A stretch of 64,000 nt of DNA, taken from NCBI GenBank assembly GCA_964036195.1, contig OZ038457.1:3075180-3139179 (forward strand), in the 5' to 3' direction. The notes beneath the pieces are model-generated. The model saw only the letters and a list, made by a program, of their open reading frames with translations, did not search any database and was not told the origin of the DNA. Both the position numbers and the translations under genes were made by a program. Shown in pieces: positions 34,801-44,038 of this stretch (positions are counted from its first letter, which is position 1; each line of letters begins with the position of its first letter). Source of the stretch: Sphaerolaimus hirsutus (taxonomy: Eukaryota; Nematoda; Chromadorea; Monhysterida; Sphaerolaimidae).

Positions 34801-37050
34801 GGTTCTAACCATGTGTTTGTTTGTTTGTGTCGAACTTTTTTTATGTCATATCTACATTTCTTATATAAAGATCGAAATTGTGAGCCATATTTGCAAAAAT
34901 GTACAATAAGTGCAAAATAATGGGGCAGGCCTGATACGCACATCTGCCCGATACGCACATTTGCCCGTTTTTTTCACTTGACACTTTTTAAGTGATTTTC
35001 AGATATGAGTGAAGTGAAAAACGCTGCGCAATGACATTAGTGAACTTTTTTCACTTCACTCATATCTGAAAATCACTTAAAAAGGGTCAAGTGAAAAAAA
35101 ACAGTGAAAAATAGACATTTTTCACTGTTTTTCACTTGACACATTTTCAAGTGATTTTCAGATATGAGTGAAGTGAAAAAAGTTCACTAATGTCATTGCG
35201 CAGCGTTTTTCACTTCACTCATATCTGAAAATCACTTAAAAAAATGTCAAGTGAAAAAAAACGGGCAAATGTGCGTATCGGGCAGATGTGCGTATCAGTG
35301 CACCCCCCAAAATAATGCCTATGCAATCGCAATATCAATCCACTGCCCCGAAACATTTTTCATGTGCGTTCTTCCATGAGCACAGGCGCAGCAGAGCAGC
35401 CGCCGGCAGCGAAACGCAGAAAATCGGAGGCGTGCTGCGTTGCGGCGACCCAGCGCCCGGGCGGCGGCGCACTCGCAGCATTAGAAGTTTGTTGCAGTTT
35501 AAGGCAGGGGTCGCGGCGGGACTAGGGTTCAAACGGGACCGCGGTCCCGGTACGTGGTTCGGCAAATCCTGGTCCCGGTGCCGACCCCCCAGTCCCGGTC
35601 CCGGTACCAACAATTGAAAAAAGCCAGTCCCGACCACCCGGTCCCGGTCCCGACATCAGAAAATTTCTGGTCCCGGTCCGAAAAACTGGTCCCGTTTGAA
35701 CCCTAGGCGGGACAACCTCCAATTTTTACTTTTTGCACTGAAATTTTCTAGCTATCTCTCCCACAACTCATGTTTATCACTTTTTATCCAACAATCCACG
35801 ATAATTTTTTCACCGCATTTCTTGCGCCCAGATGTCCGGCTGCATGAACGCGTCAACTTCTGCCCGACCCGCTAGCAGCGATGCACCTTCAATTTCGAGC
35901 GTCTCAAATCAAGTTCATCAAAAACTGCCGCCCGCCATTGAGCAGAGCGACCGGCGGCGTATCAGATTGATAACCACACCCCAGTCTGATAACGTGTCCA
36001 AATCACAATCGGCTGCCACTGCCAGGGGCGGTAACATTGTCAACTTTGTAACTTTGGTGAGTGACATTTGTAGAGTTAAATTACATGTATCTAGATTCCG
36101 ATTAAGTGTTGTGCAAGATATGTAGATTTTTCAGTCTGTATGGCCCACACATTAGTTGACAACGACACCAAATGTCAACTGGTTCCGTTCCTAATTACAA
36201 GCTTGCACTTGAACGTCGTTCTTTGGCTCGTCAGCAAGCTTTCAATTGGGATCGGAACCAGTTGACATTTGGGGTTGATGTCAACTAGTGTGTGTGGGCC
36301 CACTCCCGACAAATTCAAATGACGTTTCCCATTTAGATCCTCAGATATAGCGAAAATCACAGCAAACATTGCTCTGACCCCTGCTTAAAACGAACACCAC
36401 CCCAAGTCAACTCTAGTCCCTCGTTTGATTTTCCCCCGTCGACAATATAAAAATCACATTTCAGCTGCGTGAAAACATGCCGCCGGATCAGTGCGACGCT
36501 CTGAAGCGGCACTTGGCTGAATACAAACAAAACACGAAAGTTGAGCCGTTAATTGTATGGCTGCAAAGCATTGCCAATAGGAAAATTATTCCTGTTGTCA
36601 GAGGTTTGTTTTTTTGGCTTTTACATGGCAATCGTTTTCGCTCGAATAACCCCCTGAATGATGGTGAGAAAAATTTACCTTCCACTGGTCTTCCACTGGT
36701 GAATAACTTCCACTGGTCTTACAAAACATTACACACCGGGGGAATTATTCGATGAATACCGTATATGGCTTAAACCTAGTTATAAAAACCCCGTATGGGG
36801 TAACCCCCCTCCAACCACCCATACTGAACCCCTGCAGTGCCCATGAAGATCCAGTGTTCAAGTACGGGGCCGTACCCAAGCACCGGGACCTACATTGGCA
36901 CCGGATATTGCTACTTGTGCACCGGGTAAACTTGTGTAGCGGGTTCTAACCGTCCTAATCACATTTGCCATCGCAGAACTGAAACGATTCGTGCGCGCGC
37001 ATCACGCAGATTCGCTGGATTCCGTGGTGCGGCTGTGTGAACAACGCTAA
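22895..37050 (+). CDS. RTEL1: RTEL1-type Fe-S DNA helicase; DEAH-box exon not found
   Basis: Superfamily 2 XPD-like helicase that unwinds D-loops and telomeric structures (family knowledge). 21 exons: 22895-22996, 26358-26493, 26759-26846, 27059-27143, 27256-27319, 27501-27676, 28563-28659, 29040-29236, 29710-29859, 30139-30374, 30829-30942, 32210-32336, 32730-32885, 33193-33339, 33613-33734, 34091-34295, 34633-34729, 35386-35486, 35832-36056, 36465-36603, 36977-37050; 2838 nt, 945 aa. Seen: N-terminus IPVDFPYEPYPCQ, Walker A ESPTGTGKT (41-49), YASRTHSQL, Fe-S cysteines C123, C141, C150 and C191, LTSGTLAPL, VSEGIDFSD, and motif VI QAIGRAIRHKDDFG. A KRRK cluster and a harmonin-N-like C-terminal domain (ALKRHLAEYKQN, RFVRAHH) follow. 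Motif II (DEAH) and about 25 flanking residues expected after NYLLDA are absent from intron 27677-28562, though the frame stays open. Confidence 0.93.
23637..25333 (-). CDS. Small major sperm protein (MSP) domain protein, nested in RTEL1 intron 1
   Basis: Four phase-0 exons on the minus strand: 25223-25333, 24918-25016, 24018-24128, 23637-23744; 142 aa with stop TGA at 23637-23639. Start MTDEEFPPFTDD. The body reads as an MSP/VAP-type immunoglobulin-like fold: ISPAEKVRFDG (21-31), IIKVSNKSKAHALLYKLKTT (35-54), FELNNCGNVIKPGDSMEIT (59-77) and FRLFFILVSQ (98-107), ending ARQLWQRAI...RRLVAEHKK. The KTT motif and the N-x-G-x-I-x-P-G turn are typical of the family. MSP domains act in nematode sperm motility or, in VAPs and relatives, bind FFAT motifs; I cannot assign either here. 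No membrane anchor is seen. The acceptor of exon 2 follows a C-then-A homopolymer. It is chosen because it keeps the family match; an alternative AG 6 nt downstream would put that exon in another frame. Confidence 0.72.
23822..23893 (+). repeat. 17-bp tandem repeat, about four units
   Basis: Four near-perfect copies of TCTACATGCGCACCGGG, next to a fragment of the CAGGGGCGTATCCAGG hAT-like family (23769-23810). It lies in the intron between MSP exons 3 and 4. Confidence 0.85.
24172..24658. mobile_element. hAT-like MITE (CAGGGGTCTCC family)
   Basis: CAGGGGTCTCC...GGAGACCCCTG, same interior as 17965-18451. Flanks GTGGGGGT and GTGGGGTC are a diverged TSD. It lies in an intron of the nested MSP gene and simultaneously in RTEL1 intron 1. 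Confidence 0.8.
25914..26281. mobile_element. GTGGCAGTCACAAGCCC-family palindromic element
   Basis: GTGGCAGTCACAAGCCCTGT...CAGGGCTTGGGACTGCCC. The left arm is expanded by tandem AAAGTGTCAAATGTAAAGT-like units (25940-26140). It is embedded between AGTTGACA-type arms at about 25818 and 26300, so it is probably inserted in one of those elements. It lies in RTEL1 intron 1. Confidence 0.65.
27739..27883. mobile_element. Short TAGGGTTGG-family hAT-like MITE
   Basis: TAGGGTTGGAAAAAAAACG...TTCCAACCCTA, nearly all T/A runs punctuated by AACGTT. No clean TSD. It lies in the RTEL1 intron where the DEAH exon is missing. Confidence 0.75.
28013..28255. mobile_element. hAT-like MITE (CAGTGGCGTAGCCAGG variant)
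   Basis: CAGTGGCGTAGCCAGG...CCTGGCTACGTCCCTG with G/C runs and a GGCGCCATTTCC core. No TSD is recognisable. It lies in the RTEL1 intron 27677-28562. Confidence 0.75.
28680..28913. repeat. AGTTGACA-rich inverted-repeat element, sister of 43709-43939
   Basis: Begins ACACACACAAGTTGACAC and ends GATGTCAACTAGTGTGTGCGGGC. The interior TTAATTTTA...CTTTTAACTATTTTTTG resembles the 43709 copy. It lies in the RTEL1 intron 28660-29039. Confidence 0.65.
29301..29535. repeat. AATGGCGCACCGCACAC inverted-repeat element
   Basis: The left end AATGGCGCACCGCACACAGC and the right end ...GCAGTGTGTGGTGCGCCATTG are complementary, with GTCCGGAC/TTCGGACGAT arms. A compact copy is at 38318-38396. It lies in an RTEL1 intron. 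Confidence 0.7.
31201..32118. mobile_element. TA-flanked element with about 265-bp terminal inverted repeats
   Basis: CATGGTCGGGCTGAAAAGTC at 31201 pairs with its complement ending at 32118. Homology of the two arms continues to about 31468 and back to about 31855. TA lies on both sides. It occupies most of RTEL1 intron 30943-32209. No coding frame. Confidence 0.83.
34296..34632 (+). mobile_element. Introner-like element forming all of an RTEL1 intron
   Basis: The 337-bp intron begins GTGCCACTCTCGGACCCTGG and ends CCAGGGTCCGGGAGTGCCCCCAG, an inverted repeat. The upstream exon ends CACAG and the element ends CCCAG, so a CAG duplication would give both exon edge and acceptor. The body is TCATGTAAAATGCC/TGTCAAATGTCATGC repeats in opposed orientation. 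Splicing joins RTEL1 exons in phase 0. Confidence 0.72.
34929..35298. repeat. Double nested near-perfect palindrome
   Basis: Outer arms GATACGCACATCTGCCCGAT... and the complement; inner arms AGTGATTTTCAGATATGAGT... occur in both orientations on each side. The unit therefore folds at three levels, with the centre near AATAGACATTTTTC (about 35108). It lies in an RTEL1 intron. Confidence 0.8.
35523..35705. mobile_element. hAT-like MITE (TAGGGTTCAAACGGGACC)
   Basis: TAGGGTTCAAACGGGACC...GGTCCCGTTTGAACCCTA, with the exact 8-bp TSD GGCGGGAC at 35515-35522 and 35706-35713. The interior is CCCGGTCCCGG repeats. It lies in an RTEL1 intron; a truncated copy is at about 13370-13512. Confidence 0.9.
36142..36299. 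repeat. AGTTGACA-arm inverted-repeat element
   Basis: GGCCCACACATTAGTTGACA...TGTCAACTAGTGTGTGTGGGCC, third close copy of the 16249/19131 family. It lies in the RTEL1 intron 36057-36464. Confidence 0.75.
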
Positions 37051-37311
37051 AATGCTTTTATTTCACAGCTAGTGATAATTTTGTTGAAAATGACTGTGAT
37101 AATTGTTCGGGCGGGTAAAGATTGTAGGGCACTTTTTGAATCTTGAAAATTACTTTTTTTAAATATCGATAAATATTTACCATCGTCCGAACCTCAGCTC
37201 AGCTCCGTCGACTTGCTCGTGATTTTTTGTCACTGTAAATACGAGTTTTTTATCATAATATGTCACATCAGTTGCTAACTTTTTATATTCATTGACTAAA
37301 ATTAGATTTCT

Positions 37312-37317
37312 AATAAA
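37312..37317 (+). promoter_or_regulatory. Candidate RTEL1 polyadenylation signal
   Basis: AATAAA 262 nt after the RTEL1 stop codon, the only canonical hexamer I see close behind it. Confidence 0.35.
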
Positions 37318-37539
37318 TGAACCATAAAAAACTGTTCACACGGCTCTATTTGCTGGGCATTCTGTTGCATAAACTTACACATAACACAAATACATACAAC
37401 GGGTTTATACATGGACGTTCTTCACACCCATTAAAGAGTAGGGAGTTATTCGAGGTGAGGAGTGATTTTTTCCTCACTTGCCCAACAGTGTGGGGGGGGG
37501 CTTATTCGACGTAATACAGTATCACAGTGGACTGAGACT

Positions 37540-37884
37540 CTCTGTGCATGTTTACCCGCTGTGCATGTAGACCCTAATTTTCACACAAAATCGATCATTT
37601 TCATACCATTTTATACATTTTAACCTTCAAAATCACTAGTTCATGTGTTTTATTGTCTAGGTATTTTAAGCTATTTCTTGTAGTATATGTGCTTATATAC
37701 CCATTTTTAGTGATTTTTCACCTACTTTTAGCGATTTTTCTACCTTTTTTCCTCACTATGAAAAAACCTATACAATGAACCCCCACGAACCCCCAAACCC
37801 CAAAAAAATTCTTTCTAGCTATGTATCCCTCCAGAGGAATCACTAGCTGTTTACACACAGCGGGTAAACATGCACAGAGGCACA
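37540..37884. mobile_element. Inverted-repeat element abutting ZNF830
   Basis: Ends CTCTGTGCATGTTTACCCGC and its complement around 37858-37882. The interior shares TCACCTACTTTTAGCGATTT phrases with the CAGGGGTCTCC family. It finishes about 26 bp before the ZNF830 start codon. The rest of 37051-37909 holds a degenerate TA-family end (about 37430-37520) and nothing else recognised. Confidence 0.6.
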
Positions 37885-37909
37885 GGCCCTCACAGTGCAC
37901 CCTCACAAG

Positions 37910-40900
37910 ATGTCGTCTGGACTGCCGTCTGCGCTGGCGGTGGTCAACGCCAAGGGCCAGCTCATGTGCCGGCTGTGCGACGCGCCCGTCAAAGCGGCCA
38001 GCGTGTGGACGGCGCACGTGAACGGCCGCCAGCACAGGAACAACGCTGCTGCACTGAAGCGACGCGCGCTCGGGGGTTCGGTTTGGGGGGGGGGGTTGGT
38101 TTGTGTGAGTGGGGGGGGGGGTGAGTGTTTTGTGCCGTCGGCACCCCCTGGGGTGTGATTATAAAGTATAAAGAACCAGTCAAGCTGCATTTGCACTGTC
38201 ACGTGTGACGACAGATTTTTTGGCTTTCACGTCATGAAAATTTGATTTTTGTTGTGTCGGACACCTAGATCTCGATCACCCTTTTTGCCTGGGACAAATT
38301 TTTTCTTCATAGCTGACGTAATGGCGCACTGCAAAGTGTAACGGGAAGTTCGGACGATTTTTGATCGTTACACTTTGCAGTGTGCGGTGCGCCAATCAAA
38401 CAATGAGAAAAAAATTTTTGTGGTCACGCGCGACAGTGTAAACGCAGCTTAACTGATTCTGCATGTGCGCCATTTCGCTCGCAGGCGCTGACGCTCCACA
38501 GGCAAAACGGCCAGTTGCCGCCGCTGCAGCGGCACAACCAACTGCAGCCGCGCCAGCAGCCGCCGCCCTGCCCGAGGACTTCTTCGACGCGGGCGCCAGC
38601 GACAGCGCCAAGCGCAAACACCTAGTCGAGCCCGCTCCGACCACTTCCGAGCATGGTGGCCCGTCGGGGGTCGGTGCGGCACCCGACGTCGGGCTGCCCG
38701 ACGCTGCGGCGGGCGACCCGATTCAGAGCGACACGACCACTGCCCGACAGCGGCCCGCCAGTCCCGCCGATAAAGGTATTTACCTGGTTACTATTGTGGA
38801 GTGTTGTTGCTAGTTGTCCACTAACACTTGAGTTTGGGAACTTGGGGTTCACTTTCAAAAAAAGTACCTATGTATGTGCAGAGAGAAAAACTGTCAACGA
38901 ACATTTTACATTCAAAGCACATTTTACATTCAAGGCTTGCCCTTCAAGACTTCAAGAGGATTAAAGACTTCTACCGTATTTCCTCGAAATACCCCCCTCG
39001 TTTGACCCCCCGTCTCGAGACCACTATGAAACTCATTGGTCGGATGTGAGTGATCGGTCCTGTACATCACAAACGACGATTTTGTAAATACTAGGATTTG
39101 GAAAAATTTCTGGCGAAATAATACCCCCCCTCGAAATGCCCCCCCCCTCGTTTAACCCCCCCCCCCTCTCGGGACCACTATGAAACAATCTCCCCCGGGG
39201 GGTATTTCGAGGAAATACTGTACTTCCTCCGTGATCTTCTTAAAAAATGCTGGTTCAGCAGAATGGCACCAGCTCTGATACCAGCACATTAAAATGACTG
39301 CAATACAACATGATCTCAGATGATCACCAAAAACATCCATCACAGTTCCCACATTTCTTACACATCACCCTGATCTGCATATTAATTTTACCTTACCTAA
39401 AAGTGTTGATGAAAGTGTTGAATACCATCAGCATATTGACAACACTGGTGGCTTACACTTGCCAAAGTTTTATGATCACAACTTAAAGCAGCATTGAGCT
39501 AGAGCACCATTTGTACATCAGTACAAAATGACCGAAATTGTAACCCCCACAGTTCCGCAGTGGGTGGAGCTAGAGGGGTGAAATTTTGGGTGAAAACTCA
39601 AAACACCTGATATAAACGTGTTAAAATTTTATGACCGTAGCTTACCCTTAGCGCGAATGGCGAGCACTGCCCGGGAACTTTTCAGCCGGACTAAGATCAT
39701 TTTATTTTTAATGTAGTTGGCATTGGCGCCAATGCCTACGCCAGTCACGCCATGGCGCAGCGCCTGTAAATGGCGCCAGCGCCATAGCTCCATTCGGCTA
39801 TTATAGGGGCCAAATTTTAGGGAGTGAAGCCCCCTCCCCACCCCTAAATCACATCCAATCCAACCACCCCGCCGCAGCGCCGAGCGACCTGCCCGAGGGC
39901 TTCTTCGACGACTCGTCCACCGATCGGAAAGCCCGCCGCGTGCCCGACATCGACCCCAAAGAGGCAGAGTGGGCCCGCTGGCAGAACGAACTCAAGCACG
40001 CCCAGGCGCAGGTTGGAGGGTGGGTTTGGAGGTTCTGTGGAGGGTGGGAAGGGGTGATTGGTTTTTTGGAGAGAAGTTGGGGCTGGGAAATATTGGTGGG
40101 TAGGGTTTATTCGACAGTGTCATTTTTGATACATGTGCTAATGTTGTTGGGAGAAGACGGACTGAATGACGGTGAATGAATGACGTAAAAAGTATTAAAC
40201 ATTAAGTCCTTCTAAATCAACAAATAAAATATAAAATGTCAGAGTACATTTGCCTAATATCATGTAAAATGTCCGGTACATGGGATGCAAAAAGTTTCAC
40301 TGTGAATAATACATGACACTTGACATAAATATTTGTCCCACATCCTATTAACGCGCCATTTCACAAGTTGCGGCTGCAACCGCCCCCGCCACCTGGATAC
40401 CGATGGGTGATGGGTTTACATGCGTAATGGCACAGGGTCGAATGGTTCAAATAACCCCCCCCCCCCCAGGCGGAGCTGCTGGAGGAGGCGGACGAGCAGC
40501 GGCGCGACACGCAGCGCACCATCGAGCAGCTCGACGAGCAGATCGACCGCTGGAGCAAGGTCAACGACATGCAGAGCCACTTCGAGACCATCGCCAAGCG
40601 TGAGAAGGGGCTTTGCCACGGTTTTGTTAATGGCGGTGGAAAGGCGTCAGGGATAGCGATGGAAAAGCGCCATGGCGCTGGCGCCATTTTGCTGTGGCGC
40701 CTGGCGCTGAGGTTCGGAAAAGCGCCATGGCGCTTGGCGCTATTTTTGCCTGACGCCAGGAACAAAATGCCTGGCACTAGCGCCATGGCGCTTGGCGCCA
40801 AAGTCCTGGCGCTTTTTCCATCACTAGTCTGGGACAGAGGGCACCGGGGCGATTTTCAGAGGTGCCAGGTCTCCGGTACCGGTGCCAGTTTTTTTTCGGA

Positions 40901-41219
40901 ATGGCACAGGTGCCGGTGCGATGGCATATTATCCGGTGCCTTTTACATCACTGACTGCTGCATTCTGATTCTGAAAGATTGAACACTAAAAACACCAAAC
41001 GAGTGTTAAATCGTTTGAGAAATTGTGGGTAGACGCGAAAAAAATCGGATCAGATAAAGTTGAAAACATCACACGTAAATAGCACAACTCCTGTTTCTAG
41101 TTTCAGCTGAGGGCGAGCAAGTCGATGAGACCGCGGTCGAGTGCGATATCGACGACATCGACATCGATAATATCGACCTTGAAGCTGCACTCGACTGGCG
41201 CGTGAAAACTTTGAAGTGA
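37910..41219 (+). CDS. ZNF830: Zinc finger protein ZNF830 (CCDC16-like)
   Basis: Five exons: 37910-38075, 38485-38775, 39878-40011, 40470-40599, 41107-41219; 834 nt, 277 aa, phases consistent. An N-terminal U1-type C2H2 finger uses C20, C23, H36 and H42 (CRLCDAPV...HVNGRQH). An Ala/Pro-rich linker follows, then two family signatures LPEDFFD and LPEGFFDD, and a coiled coil with WARWQNEL and EQLDEQIDRW. The acidic tail is DIDDIDIDNIDLEAALDWR. Vertebrate ZNF830 is a nuclear protein reported in pre-mRNA splicing complexes and genome stability; the protein here is somewhat shorter. Exon 4 follows a C homopolymer tract. A MITE sits directly upstream and probably contributes to the promoter or 5' UTR. 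Confidence 0.94.
38318..38396. repeat. Compact AATGGCGCACTGCAAAGTG palindrome
   Basis: AATGGCGCACTGCAAAGTGT...ACACTTTGCAGTGTGCGGTGCGCC, a near-complete hairpin in ZNF830 intron 1. Short form of 29301-29535. Confidence 0.7.
38974..39220. mobile_element. TA-flanked MITE (CCGTATTTCCTCGAAATA family)
   Basis: CCGTATTTCCTCGAAATACC...GGTATTTCGAGGAAATACTG between TA dinucleotides (38972-38973 and 39221-39222). C-rich interior. It lies in ZNF830 intron 2. Confidence 0.8.
39272..39692. mobile_element. Truncated copy (right half) of the 31201-32118 element
   Basis: It matches about 31700-32114: TCTCAGATGATCACCAAAAA at 39313 through CGAGCACTGCCCGGGAACTT near 39680. The left arm is missing, so it is not expected to be mobile. 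ZNF830 intron 2. Confidence 0.75.
40654..40826. mobile_element. hAT-like MITE (TAGCGATGGAAAAG...CTTTTTCCATCACTA)
   Basis: Inverted ends; flanks GTCAGGGA and GTCTGGGA are an 8-bp TSD with one mismatch. The interior is tandem GGCGCCATGGCGCTTGGCGC palindromes. It lies in the last ZNF830 intron. Confidence 0.7.
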
Positions 41220-41584
41220 TCGCGTTATGATGACAGCCAGTTTGAGCTTGGGGACAATGCAAATTACAACATTGTATTCCGTAAATGGTGGGCAGTGAGC
41301 TACAAATGAATATCCCAATGCAGTCATACTTGTGTTTTTTAACCAAAAATGGCGTTGCTCTAAAAGAGCCAGTAACTTAAAATACAGTATAATGCCAGTA
41401 ATTACAATTCGCGCACATATTCAAAACGCGATTTATTTATGCGGTTTTGTGGGAAATTGACATGGAAAACTTCGTTTGATCTAGTAAAAGGTTCAGTTGG
41501 TGGCCGAAAGATCGGTTATTTGCATTTGAAAATCTCTTTAAATATTAAAATCTTGTCCAAAAATGACAGGTAGGGAAGGGATTA

Positions 41585-43042
41585 CCGTATTTCCTCGAAA
41601 TACCCCCAGGTGTTTTTGAGCTGAGGAAACAATACCCCCCCCCCCTCTGGAGTACGGTACATCACGTATGCGAGGAACATGATGTATTTATTGCGACCAT
41701 TTTGCATCGCAGTTAAGCGGGAATTAGAGCTCAGCCTCGATTCGACGTGAAATGACGACGTGAAATGATGTCGTGAAATTAATTACACGAGTGTGGATCA
41801 TGCTACGGGTCTACAATTTTCTAAGGATAATATATGAATCAATACCTCAATCGTGTCCAATACTGAGTGTTATCAGCCACAACTAGAGCGAATTGAAAAA
41901 TTCAATTTTTATCATTCCACGTCATCATTTTACGTCAGGGAACAACTTGACATTTCACGTCAGACTATTGCAAGCAGCAGTCTGACGTGAAATGTCAAGT
42001 TGTTCCCTGACACTGTGACGTGAAATGATGATGACGTGGAATGATAAAAATTGAATTTTTCAATTCGCTCTAGTTGTGGCTGATAACACTCAGTATTGGA
42101 CACGATTAAGGTATTGATTCATATATTATCCTTAGAAAATTGTAGACCCGTAGCATGATCCACTCTCGTGTAATTAATTTCACGACATCATTTCACGTCG
42201 TCATTTCACGTCGAATCGACGCTGAGCTCTAATTCCCGCTTAATACGTATACGCTAGTGTAGCGATATACGTGTACGTCCCTGTTGTGTCCTTATATACC
42301 CTATTTGGTCACGTTTATTAAACTCGGCAGACATGAAACGAATCAGTGATTCGGCCCTTGGTTACCAATGACGTATGTTTTTAAATTCGAACTTGAATGG
42401 ATGGATTCCATTCGGTTCACGATACATTTGATTCAATTCAACTTTTATATGCGAACGATATGAATTTGATTGGCATATTGTTATTGAAAGTCGGATTGTA
42501 AGGCCTTAGGTCGGATCTTATCGTCGCAGCCCAGACGAATTCCTCCGAAAAAGTACGTATGAATTTGGCACACGTCCAAATTCCTTGCGTTTCCTAACAA
42601 AACATAAAAGAGGCACGATTTCCTTTCGCGTCACCGATAGCGGTTGCGGAATTACCTGAGTCAACACAAGATTCAACGAGTAGGTGGGTCGCCTTTAGCG
42701 GAAATTTGCGGTCGCTGAATTGGATTTGAACGCGAACGCGAATGGTGCGTCGCGCGTCTTTAAACTTGATTGCATGAAACGCAAGGAACTTGGACGTGTG
42801 CCAAGTTTAAGTATTCACACTCGTACAAAAATCCCGTAGAACAATGACTTCCAAAAAGTCCGCCGAGTTTACCGGTTTGGGGGAATGTAAAAGCGTCTTC
42901 TTTAGTATGACTTTCCCGGAAATTTCTGACGAAATAATACCCCCCCCCCTCGAATAAGCCCCCCATCGAAACACCCCCCTCAAAAGTTCCACTCTGAAAA
43001 AATAAACCCCCAACCCCCTGGGGGTATTTCGAGGAAATACGG
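41585..43042. mobile_element. Long TA-flanked CCGTATTTCC element with TTAA insert
   Basis: CCGTATTTCCTCGAAATACC...GGTATTTCGAGGAAATACGG between TA dinucleotides. It contains the palindrome 41717-42239 inserted at TTAA, plus about 800 bp of unique sequence with no convincing ORF. It fills most of the ZNF830-TAF3 intergenic space; 43043-43708 shows nothing recognisable. Confidence 0.75.
41717..42239. mobile_element. TTAA-flanked near-perfect palindrome (possible piggyBac-type MITE)
   Basis: GCGGGAATTAGAGCTCAGCC... and its complement form arms of about 260 bp around a centre near 41975. TTAA stands on each side (41713-41716 and 42240-42243). The empty-site sequence can be compared with 52265-52285, where the host family reads TTGCATCGCAGCTACACA. 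Confidence 0.75.
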
Positions 43043-43708
43043 TATTTGGAAAATACTTTTATCTTTATTTTATTTTATTCATTCTAATCGTTCTTATCCG
43101 CGGATTATTTGGAATTTGTAGCCTTCCATCCTTTGTCAATTTACATTTCACTGATTTCATTTCGCTGCACCTAAATTACTTTTCTGTTCATTGGTATACT
43201 CGGCGGACCGCAAAGTATGCTCAGAATCCTACCATAATTTAATGCATAAAATCTTGTGATTAATTATTCCATAGTAAAAACGATATATTATGATGAAAAA
43301 CTGTCAAATTTCGGTCCATTATTCAGATAGGTTGTGGTAAGTTTCCACAAACAGTGTGATGTCCGCCGAGTATATGAACCAAACACTTCATTCAAACCTC
43401 TGTGTACATAAAAAATATGGAATATAAAAGACTGAGCATCAGTAGAAATGACAGATTAGCGAACAGAAGCACAGTAACTCTAAAACACCAGATTTCGGTT
43501 CCGCTAGGGGCGAAGTTTTTACTTTTAACTACACATTGATCATTTTTAAACTTTGCCATTTTTAAGGAAGGAAACTATTAATTTTTTTTTTAATTTGCCT
43601 CTAGCGGCAGCGAAATCGACATCAAATTCACCCGACACGCCTTAAGAGTACTTAGAATCTAGCTGTCGGGAAATAAGTTCGCGCACCTGTAAGAAACAAG
43701 TACGTTAC

Positions 43709-43939
43709 GGGCCCCCACACACTGGATGTCAACTGAATTCGTGTCAACTAAATGTCAACTGAATTTAAGTGATACTGTGATTTCAACTTATCTATCTGAT
43801 AGAGCATAGTTAATTTTACATCATGACACTTCATTTTCATTGTTCCTGTTAAGTGTTATGCTTTTTACAAACTTCTTGTTTTATTCAATTGACACTGAGT
43901 TGACGCGAATTTGCGATGTCAACTAGTGTGTGTGGGCCC
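43709..43939. repeat. AGTTGACA-rich inverted-repeat element
   Basis: GGGCCCCCACACACTGGATG...GTCAACTAGTGTGTGTGGGCCC. Its interior matches 28680-28913. It ends 100 bp before the TAF3 stop codon. Confidence 0.7.
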
Positions 43940-44038
43940 TATCTGCACCGAAAAAAGCTCACGCAAAAATACAAAATCACAAAAAATCCAACCCAAACTC
44001 CACTGATCCAAAGTGCCCCCAAAGTGTGTACTTGTGTG

